Assembly (NCBI GenBank): GCA_020438185.1
Contig: JAGQVC010000063.1
Span: 1-8,044 of the forward strand
Length of the DNA stretch: 8,044 nt
Direction: 5' to 3'
Source: Bacteroidota bacterium
GTDB taxonomy: Bacteria > Bacteroidota > Bacteroidia > M30B66
Positions 1-5,561 of the stretch are shown piece by piece. Under the pieces are notes generated by a model. The model saw only the letters and a list, made by a program, of their open reading frames with translations, did not search any database and was not told where the DNA came from. Every line of letters begins with the position of its first letter. The first letter of the stretch is position 1. The translations under genes and the position numbers were made by a program.

Positions 1-1045
1 CGGAATGGATTAATGTTATGGCTTCGCCGGTGGATTCGGCACGGGCCGTGCGTCCGATCCGGTGAACGTAATCTTCGGGATCAGCAGGCACATCGTAATT
101 CATAACCAGCTCAATGCCCTGAACATCAATGCCACGGGAAACGACGTCGGTTGCAACCAATAAGGAAATCTGCCGGTTTCGGAATTTGAGAAGCACGTCT
201 TCGCGCTGACTCTGATCGAGATCGGAATGAATGGCACCTACGTTTAATCCGGCTTTTTTTAGGGTTCTTTCTATCTCCTTAACCGTTTGCTTTCTTCCGG
301 CGAAGAGGATACCACTTCGCAGCTCCCGGTTTTCCAAAAGTTGCTTTACCAGAGGAATTTTATCGGCTTCATTCACCAGATAAGCCGATTGCTTTATGCC
401 TTCGGCAGGTTTGGAGATTGAAATATTAATCTGAACAGGATCAGCAAGCAGTTTCATGGCCAGCTGCCTGATTTTAGGCGGCATAGTAGCCGAAAAGAAG
501 AGTGTTTGCCGCTTTTGGGGAACAAATGTGAGGATTCTGTTGATATCATCAATAAAACCCATATCCAGCATTCTGTCAACTTCGTCGAGTACCAGATGGC
601 GGAGTTCGCTCAGGTCGACGTAGCCCATATTGAGGTGAGAAAGGAGTTTACCCGGTGTTGCAATTACGATTTCGGTACCTTCCCTGAGAGCTTTCTTCTG
701 AAGCTCGAACTCTTTGCCATCACCTCCGCCGTAAACGGCGATAGAACTAACGGGAACAAAATAACTAAAGCCTTCGAGCTGCTGGTCGATCTGCAGCCCC
801 AGCTCGCGTGTAGGCACAATAATCAGCGACTGAATTTTATTACCCGGATTTTTAATAGCACTTTCGAGCAAGGGGAGCAGAAATGCGGCTGTTTTGCCGG
901 TTCCGGTCTGCGCACTTGCCAAAATATCTTTACCTGCAAGAATTTGCGGAATAGCAGCCTCCTGAACAGGAGTTGGAGTTACAAAATTCATTGCATCCAG
1001 CCCTGACATGAGCTCCTCAGAAAATCCAAATTCACTAAACATCAT
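1..1045 (-). CDS. DEAD-box RNA helicase, RhlE-like, C-terminus cut by window edge
   Basis: ATP-dependent RNA helicase of superfamily 2, expected to unwind or remodel RNA duplexes in the cytosol (ribosome assembly, mRNA decay or cold adaptation in relatives). My translation gives 348 residues with no stop before base 1. Motifs in order: Q motif PTPVQ (24-28), Walker A AQTGTGKT (45-52), PTREL (78-82), TPGK (130-133), motif II DEVD (154-157), SAT (185-187), motif V ATDVVSRGID (298-307) and motif VI HRIGRTAR (328-335). Both RecA-like lobes are therefore present; only the variable C-terminal tail is missing. Motif II has Val in place of the usual Ala, while the catalytic D and E remain. The start is ATG at 1045, with a second in-frame ATG at 1042. 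It lies one base after the stop of the upstream gene (TGA-T-ATG), so the two are probably co-transcribed and translationally coupled. AAGGA lies a few bases upstream. The family call is firm; the RhlE subgroup is less so. Confidence 0.95.
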   Translation of the reverse strand, partial: MMFSEFGFSEELMSGLDAMNFVTPTPVQEAAIPQILAGKDILASAQTGTGKTAAFLLPLLESAIKNPGNKIQSLIIVPTRELGLQIDQQLEGFSYFVPVSSIAVYGGGDGKEFELQKKALREGTEIVIATPGKLLSHLNMGYVDLSELRHLVLDEVDRMLDMGFIDDINRILTFVPQKRQTLFFSATMPPKIRQLAMKLLADPVQINISISKPAEGIKQSAYLVNEADKIPLVKQLLENRELRSGILFAGRKQTVKEIERTLKKAGLNVGAIHSDLDQSQREDVLLKFRNRQISLLVATDVVSRGIDVQGIELVMNYDVPADPEDYVHRIGRTARAESTGEAITLIHS

Positions 1046-1046
1046 A

Positions 1047-2486
1047 TCAGAATTCCTTATTTCTAGCTTTGAGGGTTTCGGGGGAACAAGGATAACCAAA
1101 CAAACAATTGGATTTGATAAGGTCGGCAACTTTATCGGGCAGGAATTTCTCCCAGCCGGTTTCTCCCCTTTGAATCTGACCCAGTAAGTCGTCGGCATTG
1201 ATATGCAGTACTTCCGGAACGTGATTCCGGATTGCAACGAGCTTTTGATTGAGTAACAAATAATCAAGCAAACCCTTGTATGCCTGATCTACCCGGAGAT
1301 TATCGAGCGTAATCAGTTCGTTTGTTTTTTTACGGATTGCCGGATAAACGTAAGCTCTAACGTTGGTTCCGAAGAGCATGCTGAGTGCTTCGAGCAAACC
1401 GCCGCGAAGGTTCAGGTATTGCTGCGGGTCGAAAATACGTTCGATGTTTCGGACCGAAAGGGCAAAGCCAACGAGCTGGTTTCGTGTCGCTTTCGAAAGA
1501 TATGGAACGAGGTACCAGTAATCGAGAAAGTTAGTTACGAGTACAGTATGCCCCAAAGCGGCCAGGACGTTTGCACGGTGTAAAAAGTCCTCATCGTCGA
1601 TATTTCCGTTCGTATCGATGAGGGCGTTCAGCGATAATTCGCTGAGAATAACCATTGATTCGGATTTGCCCAGATTTTCACGAAAATCGCTTGAAGCCTT
1701 AATGAGCATGTCTTCGTGCGTTTTGGTGTAAGGTCTGAAGCGGCCCGAAAGCACCATGGCATTTTTCTTATAGAGCGCTTCCGAAGGTTGCAAAACAGTT
1801 CCGTCGGGGCCGAACATAGCGGCTTTTGTAAGTCCGTTTTTAACCAGTTTGAGGCTCATCAGCCTGTTGTCGATGTGCTTCAGGTCGGGCCCGTGAAAAC
1901 GGACCATATCAATTTCGACGGTGCCCGGTACAATTCCATCGAGCAGAGTTCTGATTATTTCTTCGGGTTCCTTGTGGTAATGGAAACATGCATACAGCAG
2001 GTTTACACCAATAATTCCAATCGATCTTTGTTGCCAGCTGCTTTCGTTATCGTGCATTACCACGTGCAGCACACATTCGTTAGGTTCCGACTCAGGTCTA
2101 AGTTGGAATTTCATTCCAATCCAGCCATGTCCCTGATTGGTTTTGTGGAAATTTGTGGTTTCGATTGTATTTGCAAACGAGAAAAAAGAGGTGCGTGAAG
2201 CACGCTCCGGCAGTCTTTTTTCGAGCAGGCTATACTCTTTATCCAGCATTCTGTGAAGTCTGTCTTCGCAGACGTAGCGGGCCGTTTCGCCATAAATGGC
2301 ATCAGAGAAACTCATATCGTAAGCCGACATGGTTTTGGCTACCGTTCCTGAGGCGCCTCCCGATCTGAAAAAGTGTCCGGCCGTTTCCTGACCCGCACCG
2401 ATTTCGGCAAAAGATCCATAGAGTTGGGGATTCAGGTTAATTCTCAGTGCCTTTTCTTTCGCAGAAAGCTTTCTTCTCTCTTCCAT
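1047..2486 (-). CDS. conserved cytosolic protein of unknown function (479 aa)
   Basis: A 479-residue soluble protein with no signal peptide or membrane segment. I recognise it as a widespread conserved bacterial family. Hallmark segments are the N-terminal KALRINL...YGSFAEIGAGQE (about 13-34), GTVAKTMSAYDM (47-58), SDAIYG (61-66), HGWIGMKFQ (120-128), IGIIGVNLLYA (156-166), FHGPD (197-201), DNRLMSLKLV (206-215) and a C-terminal LFGY (462-465). From memory, relatives carry conflicting automatic labels such as TonB-dependent receptor or nicotinate-nucleotide adenylyltransferase. Neither fits: there is no signal peptide, beta-barrel pattern or TonB box, and no HxGH nucleotidyltransferase motif. 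I assign no function. I prefer ATG at 2486 (MEERRKLSAK) because the only in-frame extension begins at a TTG at 2501, inside a small hairpin. The stop TGA is one base before the helicase start, so the protein probably shares an operon, and perhaps an RNA-related context, with the helicase. Confidence 0.85.
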   Translation of the reverse strand: MEERRKLSAKEKALRINLNPQLYGSFAEIGAGQETAGHFFRSGGASGTVAKTMSAYDMSFSDAIYGETARYVCEDRLHRMLDKEYSLLEKRLPERASRTSFFSFANTIETTNFHKTNQGHGWIGMKFQLRPESEPNECVLHVVMHDNESSWQQRSIGIIGVNLLYACFHYHKEPEEIIRTLLDGIVPGTVEIDMVRFHGPDLKHIDNRLMSLKLVKNGLTKAAMFGPDGTVLQPSEALYKKNAMVLSGRFRPYTKTHEDMLIKASSDFRENLGKSESMVILSELSLNALIDTNGNIDDEDFLHRANVLAALGHTVLVTNFLDYWYLVPYLSKATRNQLVGFALSVRNIERIFDPQQYLNLRGGLLEALSMLFGTNVRAYVYPAIRKKTNELITLDNLRVDQAYKGLLDYLLLNQKLVAIRNHVPEVLHINADDLLGQIQRGETGWEKFLPDKVADLIKSNCLFGYPCSPETLKARNKEF

Positions 2487-2494
2487 AATTATTT

Positions 2495-2507
2495 CGGGCA
2501 AAGCCCG
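2495..2507 (-). repeat. small GC hairpin just before the start codon
   Basis: A perfect inverted repeat CGGGC-AAA-GCCCG (5-bp arms, 3-base loop) ends 8 bases upstream of the ATG at 2486. In the mRNA it would sit where a ribosome lands, so it could damp translation initiation. It is short and could also be a degenerate intergenic palindrome with no function. Confidence 0.45.
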
Positions 2508-2623
2508 GATGCAAACTTTTCAGTTTTAGTGATAAGCAACCCTTATTGAAGGTTGAAAATCAGGCTGTTTAAAATGATTGATGGCTTAATATGCTTCTGA
2601 ATGGCATTTGAACCATGACTTTC

Positions 2624-2646
2624 GCGCAAACAACCCGGATTTGCGC
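2624..2646. repeat. 7-bp inverted repeat near predicted transcription start
   Basis: GCGCAAA and TTTGCGC form perfect 7-bp arms around a 9-base centre. It lies immediately downstream of the candidate -7 box at 2650-2657, so it could be an operator overlapping the start site or a 5'-end hairpin of the transcript. The role is inferred from position only. Confidence 0.45.
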
Positions 2647-2649
2647 CTG

Positions 2650-2683
2650 CAAAAATACGTAAAAGGGCTTGCGGATTTTAAAC
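2650..2683 (-). promoter_or_regulatory. candidate Bacteroidetes-type promoter for the 479-aa protein/helicase operon
   Basis: On the minus strand TATTTTTG (2657-2650) matches the Bacteroidetes -7 consensus TAnnTTTG exactly. The -33 element is weaker: GTTT at 2683-2680, with a 22-base spacer. Transcription would begin near 2643. The -7 motif is short and A/T-rich, so chance is possible, but no better candidate exists between the tRNA terminator and the gene. Confidence 0.4.
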
Positions 2684-2773
2684 AGTTATTCTGCCCCGGG
2701 ACAGGTGCATTTCCCCGGCATTGAATTTTATTGTACAGGGCAGGTTGTGAGCGTAATAGCAAGGGCTAAAATG

Positions 2774-2806
2774 CAAAAAGCATCCACTTGCGGAGGATGC
2801 TTTTTG
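2774..2806 (-). terminator. rho-independent terminator after tRNA-Lys
   Basis: Two perfect 12-base arms (CAAAAAGCATCC at 2774-2785 and its reverse complement at 2795-2806) enclose a 9-base loop. On the minus strand the stem ends in GGATGCTTTTTG, giving a five-T run right after the GC-containing part of the stem. It begins one base after the 3' end of the tRNA, as expected for a tRNA terminator. The symmetry (A-run on one side, T-run on the other) would let it stop transcription in both directions. Confidence 0.85.
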
Positions 2807-2879
2807 TGATTCAGCTGGGACTCGAACCCAGGACCACTACATTAAAAGTGTAATGCTCTACCAACTGAGCTACTGAATC
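2807..2879 (-). tRNA. tRNA-Lys (anticodon TTT)
   Basis: This folds as a complete 73-base cloverleaf on the minus strand. The 7-bp acceptor stem is GATTCAG/CTGAATC. The D arm is GCTC-AGTTGGTA-GAGC. The anticodon stem TTACA/TGTAG carries the loop CTTTTAA, which places TTT at positions 34-36. The T arm is CTGGG-TTCGAGT-CCCAG, and the discriminator base is A. The first anticodon-stem pair is a T-G wobble. The 3' CCA is not encoded (CAA follows), so it must be added by tRNA nucleotidyltransferase. This is a single tRNA gene with its own promoter and terminator, not part of a cluster visible here. Confidence 0.96.
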
Positions 2880-2918
2880 GTGCTTTGCGAAAGAACTGTG
2901 TTTTTTCTAAAGCGGGTG

Positions 2919-2948
2919 CAAATATACGTGGAATTGGTTTCTGTCAAA
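2919..2948 (-). promoter_or_regulatory. Bacteroidetes-type promoter of tRNA-Lys
   Basis: On the minus strand TTTG at 2948-2945 is followed, after 18 bases, by TATATTTG at 2926-2919. Both match the Bacteroidetes primary sigma factor consensus (TTTG / TAnnTTTG) with normal spacing. Transcription would start about 30 bases before the tRNA 5' end, leaving a short 5' leader to be removed by RNase P. Confidence 0.75.
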
Positions 2949-2960
2949 AAAAATCACCTA

Positions 2961-2985
2961 AAAATATTCCCCCGAAGGGGATATT
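2961..2985 (-). terminator. UUCG-tetraloop terminator of the GNAT gene
   Basis: On the minus strand, about 15 bases after the stop of the gene ending at 3001, the transcript would read AATAT-CCCC-UUCG-GGGG-(one bulged base)-ATATT and then further U's. The C(UUCG)G tetraloop is exceptionally stable, and the arm plus short U-run fits an intrinsic terminator. The core TTCCCCCGAAGGGGA recurs at 5183-5197. Confidence 0.6.
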
Positions 2986-3000
2986 AAATTTATCGCTCTG

Positions 3001-4194
3001 TTATTCAGTACTTTCTGAAGCATTTCTTTTCGCTCCGAGAACCGGATGGCGTTCGAAAGGGATAGATTCGTCGAAGAAAATACGGTACGTAACCAGGGTT
3101 CTGTAGAGGCTGGTGCCCAGGTTTTCGATAACGCGGAGCATTCTTGGGTTAAAGTCTCCAACCCAGGTCAGAATGGTGTCGGTGTAGCGATTCATGGGTA
3201 CCACATAATCACCGCAATAATTAATCATAGCGCCTTCAACGCCACGTCCCTGGTATTCGCGCGAAACCCCGAACACTATACCGAGCATTGTTTTTCTCTT
3301 GCCAAACTTAAGGTAATACATGAATTTAAGCTTGCCCCACCAATTGAGGTTGCCGTTTACATGTACAAAGAATTCATTTAATTCCGGTATGTTGAGGTAA
3401 AAGCCGATTGGTTTTTCCTTGTCGAAGGCAAAAATCAAAATATCCTTATCCATAATAACCTGCATGGATTTGATTATTGATCTGGCCTGCTCAATTCTCA
3501 TGTTTTTAAACCCTTCGTGCCCGCCCCAGGCTGAATTGTAAACTTCGAGGAAGTATTCTGCTATTCGTTCCGGTTTTTCACCTTTCATTGACCGGACTGA
3601 AAAATCGGGATCATGACTGAGGATATTTGCTTTTTTCACAAACACATCCTGTGCAGGCAGTTTCAGGTCTCTCCAGTACACATACTGGTTAAAATAGTTT
3701 TTGAAGCCATATTCTTCGAAGAAAGCCTTGTAATACGCTGGGTTGTAATTCATTCCATAGCTTGGAGGAGCGGTGAAATTTTCGGTTAGAAGCCCCCAGA
3801 ATTGATCGCGTTCACCAAAATTAACAGGTCCGTCCATTCCCTGCATGCCTTTGGAAATGAGCCACTCGCGGCATTTGTCGATAAGGAGAAAAGCAGCATC
3901 CCGGTTATTGATGCATTCGAAAAAGCCCATTCCACCTACTTTGTATTTTCCCGATTTGGCGGTCTTAGGGTTCACAAACGCTGCAACGCGTCCGATTGTC
4001 TTACTGCCGTCAACAAGTATCCATCGTTCTACCTCGCCCCCGCTGCGGAAGAGTTTGTTTTTCTTCTCATCGAACACTTTTTCAATGTCCTGACGAATGT
4101 GAGGAATGTAGTTGGAATCGTCCCTGTAAATGTAATCAGGCAAATCGAGGAATCTTTTGTGTGTATTTTTGTCCCGAACTGCAATTAGCTCCAT
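3001..4194 (-). CDS. GNAT-fold acyltransferase-like protein, YghO/bacterial ceramide synthase-like
   Basis: A 397-residue protein, much longer than a single-domain GNAT. The C-terminal half shows the acyl-CoA-binding loop in GVSREYQGRGVEGAMI (309-324, core QGRGVE) and the downstream segment WVGDFNPRMLRVIENLG (344-360), typical of the fold. The N-terminal half has the family signature DGPVNFGERDQFWGLL (121-136) followed by YNPAYY (150-155). These match my memory of the YghO-like family, which includes the bacterial ceramide synthase that N-acylates a sphingoid base with acyl-CoA. There is no signal peptide or obvious transmembrane helix, so it is cytosolic or peripheral at the inner membrane. 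It is divergently transcribed from a short-chain dehydrogenase 37 bp away, which fits a two-step ketosphinganine-reduction and N-acylation pair. The start ATG at 4194 sits about a dozen bases after the predicted transcription start. The GNAT fold is solid; the ceramide synthase role is inference, and another amine acyltransferase remains possible. Confidence 0.75.
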   Translation of the reverse strand: MELIAVRDKNTHKRFLDLPDYIYRDDSNYIPHIRQDIEKVFDEKKNKLFRSGGEVERWILVDGSKTIGRVAAFVNPKTAKSGKYKVGGMGFFECINNRDAAFLLIDKCREWLISKGMQGMDGPVNFGERDQFWGLLTENFTAPPSYGMNYNPAYYKAFFEEYGFKNYFNQYVYWRDLKLPAQDVFVKKANILSHDPDFSVRSMKGEKPERIAEYFLEVYNSAWGGHEGFKNMRIEQARSIIKSMQVIMDKDILIFAFDKEKPIGFYLNIPELNEFFVHVNGNLNWWGKLKFMYYLKFGKRKTMLGIVFGVSREYQGRGVEGAMINYCGDYVVPMNRYTDTILTWVGDFNPRMLRVIENLGTSLYRTLVTYRIFFDESIPFERHPVLGAKRNASESTE

Positions 4195-4198
4195 AAGC

Positions 4199-4216
4199 TT
4201 GGCCTATTTTTGCCAA
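4199..4216. promoter_or_regulatory. inverted repeat over both divergent -7 boxes, candidate operator
   Basis: TTGGC (4199-4203) and GCCAA (4212-4216) are perfect 5-base arms around 8 bases. The centre contains nearly all of the plus-strand -7 box, and the right arm overlaps the minus-strand -7 box. A protein bound here would block both genes at once. This is suggestive only, because 5-base arms can arise by chance. Confidence 0.35.
4205..4212 (+). promoter_or_regulatory. candidate -7 element for the dehydrogenase gene
   Basis: TATTTTTG matches TAnnTTTG exactly and would place transcription start near 4219, about 13 bases before the ATG at 4232. No TTTG is found at the expected -33 distance, so this promoter is weaker than its minus-strand partner or depends on an activator. 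Confidence 0.5.
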
Positions 4217-4242
4217 AAGTAAAGGTTTCGGATGAAGTCAAA
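4214..4242 (-). promoter_or_regulatory. Bacteroidetes-type promoter for the GNAT gene
   Basis: On the minus strand TTTG at 4242-4239 and TACTTTTG at 4221-4214 are separated by 17 bases and match both consensus boxes. The -33 box lies inside codons 3-4 of the divergent dehydrogenase gene. Transcription would start near 4207, giving a leader of only about a dozen bases before the ATG at 4194. Confidence 0.65.
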
Positions 4243-5044
4243 CGATGTAGTGATTATAACCGGTGCATCTTCAGGTATCGGACTGGCATGTGTTGAGGCG
4301 TTTTACCATGCCGGATGCCGCGTTGTAGCCTCTGCACGGTCGTATGATAAATTGCTTGAAACAGGCAGGCGCCTTGGTGCGGGAAGCGATCGTTATCTGG
4401 CAGTAGAAACAGATGTTTCGAAAGAATCGGATTGTGAAAAGTTAATCAATTCAGCATTGTCTCAATTCGGAAGAATTGATGTTCTGATAAATAATGCCGG
4501 GATAACCATGCGTGCTTTGTTCGAAGAAATTGACATCAAGGTAATGCGTCAGATTATGGATGTTAATTTTTGGGGTGTTGTTTATTGCACACGATTCGCA
4601 CTTCCGCATTTGCAAAAATCCAGGGGTATTATTGTTGGCATGTCGTCGGTTGCAGGCTACAAAGGATTGCCAACCCGGAGCGGCTATTCTGCAAGCAAAT
4701 TCGCTGTTGAAGGTTTGCTTGAAACCATTCGTATCGAGAACCTGAAGAAGGGTGTTGCAGTTTGTATCGCGCGGCCGGGTTTCGTGGCTACCGATATTCG
4801 AAATAAAATGCTCTCGGCTGATGGAACTCAGCAAGGCGTTTCCCATAAGGATGAAGAAAAATCGATGTCGCCTGAGGAAGTTGCCAGGCATTTACTGAAA
4901 GCTGTAGCCAAACGAAAACGGACAATGATTCTTTCCAGAACGGCAATTCTAAGCTTTTGGATTAATAAATTTTTTCCTTCCTGGCTCGATCGCCAGATGT
5001 TCAGCCACGTGGCAGGAGAGAAGGATTCACCACTTCGGGATTAA
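4232..5044 (+). CDS. short-chain dehydrogenase/reductase, possible 3-ketosphinganine reductase
   Basis: A 270-residue classical SDR, an NAD(P)H-dependent oxidoreductase. Visible motifs are the Rossmann glycine loop TGASSGIG (10-17), NNAG (87-90), N112 of the tetrad, catalytic S139 in GMSSVAG, and Y152/K156 in YSASK. ARPGFVATDIR (180-190) closes the cofactor/substrate region. ASAR (33-36), after the second strand, puts Arg in the usual NADPH-preferring position. The tail (about 229-265), with KRKRTMILS and FWINKFFPSWLDRQM, is basic and aromatic, which suits contact with a membrane or a lipid substrate. The close divergent pairing with a ceramide synthase-like GNAT gene suggests reduction of 3-ketosphinganine, the step assigned to an SDR in Bacteroides. 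The specific substrate is inference; SDR sequences alone do not fix it. The ATG at 4232 is preceded by AAAGG, and the gene ends at a strong terminator. Confidence 0.9.
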   Translation: MKSNDVVIITGASSGIGLACVEAFYHAGCRVVASARSYDKLLETGRRLGAGSDRYLAVETDVSKESDCEKLINSALSQFGRIDVLINNAGITMRALFEEIDIKVMRQIMDVNFWGVVYCTRFALPHLQKSRGIIVGMSSVAGYKGLPTRSGYSASKFAVEGLLETIRIENLKKGVAVCIARPGFVATDIRNKMLSADGTQQGVSHKDEEKSMSPEEVARHLLKAVAKRKRTMILSRTAILSFWINKFFPSWLDRQMFSHVAGEKDSPLRD

Positions 5045-5145
5045 TTCGCAACTAGCGTAACTTTTTATTTTTTTTCAGGTATAAAGTTCTGCATCCTGAC
5101 AGATGCCAGTACACTTTTCATGTTTATTGTGGTTTTATGTTGACG

Positions 5146-5180
5146 AGCAAAGGCGGAATTTTCCGCCTTTGCTTTTTTTT
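5146..5180 (+). terminator. rho-independent terminator of the dehydrogenase gene
   Basis: Arms AGCAAAGGCGGAA (5146-5158) and TTCCGCCTTTGCT (5161-5173) are perfect reverse complements. In practice a 10-bp GC-rich stem with an AATTTT loop forms, followed directly by a run of eight T (5173-5180 including the last arm base). It lies about 100 bases after the stop at 5044, so the mRNA has a moderately long 3' tail. Confidence 0.92.
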
Positions 5181-5182
5181 AT

Positions 5183-5197
5183 TTCCCCCGAAGGGGA
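5183..5197. repeat. second copy of the CCCC-CGAA-GGGG palindrome
   Basis: TTCCCCCGAAGGGGA here is identical to 2967-2981. Neither strand has a T-run after this copy, so it is not a good terminator, unlike the first copy. The two copies lie outside the 3' ends of the divergent GNAT/dehydrogenase pair, in the same orientation. It may be a dispersed palindromic repeat of this genome. Confidence 0.5.
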
Positions 5198-5269
5198 AAA
5201 TTGAAATTGACACAATTGCAATAAATACAAATTACATTTATTTCAAACATCGATTTTTATTAAACGGAG

Positions 5270-5290
5270 TATTTAATTAATAATTAAATA
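5270..5290. repeat. perfect AT palindrome with 10-bp arms
   Basis: TATTTAATTA (5270-5279) and TAATTAAATA (5281-5290) are exact reverse complements around a single A. The inner octamer recurs at 5295-5302 (inverted) and 5312-5319 (direct), giving four copies in 49 bases with alternating orientation. With so little G/C, some chance pairing is expected. Confidence 0.5.
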
Positions 5291-5509
5291 ATGGATTTAA
5301 TTCCCTCAGTCAATTAAATAAGCAAATTGCTGTAGCCCAATAATGTCGTATGTTTCAAATGGTTTGTTTTGCATTTATTTAAATAAAATCAATTTCAATT
5401 TGATTGTAATTCGCTGGTACAGTTAATTGAATTATTGCCTCCAAAGGGCATCTAACTTACATCTGTAATTTAAGTTGTATTAGTTGAAATAACCCGGCTC
5501 CCAGCTTAC

Positions 5510-5524
5510 CGTACTAACAGTACG
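5510..5524. repeat. inverted repeat CGTACT-AAC-AGTACG
   Basis: Perfect 6-bp arms with a 3-base centre lie 37 bases before the ATG at 5562. This could be an operator or a leader hairpin. It stands out because it is in the first G/C-containing stretch after the AT-rich zone. Confidence 0.4.
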
Positions 5525-5561
5525 TGCATGTGTAGCGTGTACAGAGGATAAAAAGGCGATA

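Larger units (their letters stand above)
2487..2773. other. intergenic leader of the 479-aa protein/helicase operon
   Basis: No credible coding sequence lies here. Reading on the minus strand, it holds a candidate promoter near 2650-2683 and then a leader of roughly 155 bases before the ATG at 2486. Two inverted repeats lie in that leader. GCGCAAA at 2624-2630 pairs with TTTGCGC at 2640-2646, close to the predicted transcription start. CGGGC at 2495-2499 pairs with GCCCG at 2503-2507 across three bases, only 8 bases ahead of the start codon. I recognise no known riboswitch or leader family. Confidence 0.5.
5198..5561. other. AT-rich non-coding region upstream of the PKD-repeat protein gene
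   Basis: No plausible gene is present on either strand. By direct count, 5221-5400 is 39 G/C in 180 bases (22%), against about 53% in a 60-base sample of the following gene (6841-6900). It contains clustered AATTAAAT octamers (5271-5319), an inverted repeat AATCAA-N7-TTGATT (5387-5405) and an inverted repeat CGTACT-AAC-AGTACG (5510-5524). I found no exact TAnnTTTG promoter match, so the promoter of the gene at 5562 remains unplaced. Position and composition suggest a regulatory region or a nucleoid-protein target. Confidence 0.5.

Noticed and set aside
506..1006. 166-codon open frame on the plus strand
   Set aside because: It is antisense to the helicase, whose motifs are unmistakable in the minus frame; the translated product has no recognisable features.
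1716..2368. Overlapping open frames on both strands within the 479-aa gene (1716-2198, 2111-2302, 2153-2368)
   Set aside because: They lie in alternative frames of a clearly conserved coding sequence and show no motif or independent start signal.
2487..2501. TTG start at 2501 extending the unknown protein by five residues
   Set aside because: The extension overlaps a GC hairpin, and the family usually begins close to the K-L-S-A-K-E-K-A-L segment; the ATG at 2486 is simpler.
2941..2948. TTGACA on the minus strand considered as a sigma70 -35 box
   Set aside because: There is no TATAAT at the proper distance, whereas TTTG/TAnnTTTG fits both boxes and matches the other promoters in the window.
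2885..3381. Plus-strand frames at 2885-3106 and 3046-3381, and minus-strand frame 2958-3161
   Set aside because: They overlap the tRNA promoter, the GNAT terminator and the C-terminal part of the GNAT gene; no protein features.
3802..4196. Three overlapping plus-strand frames opposite the GNAT N-terminus
   Set aside because: They are antisense shadows of a conserved coding region; the GNAT reading is supported by motifs, promoter and terminator.
4451..4891. 146-codon minus-strand frame inside the dehydrogenase
   Set aside because: It runs antisense to the SDR catalytic core; the SDR motifs decide the real frame.
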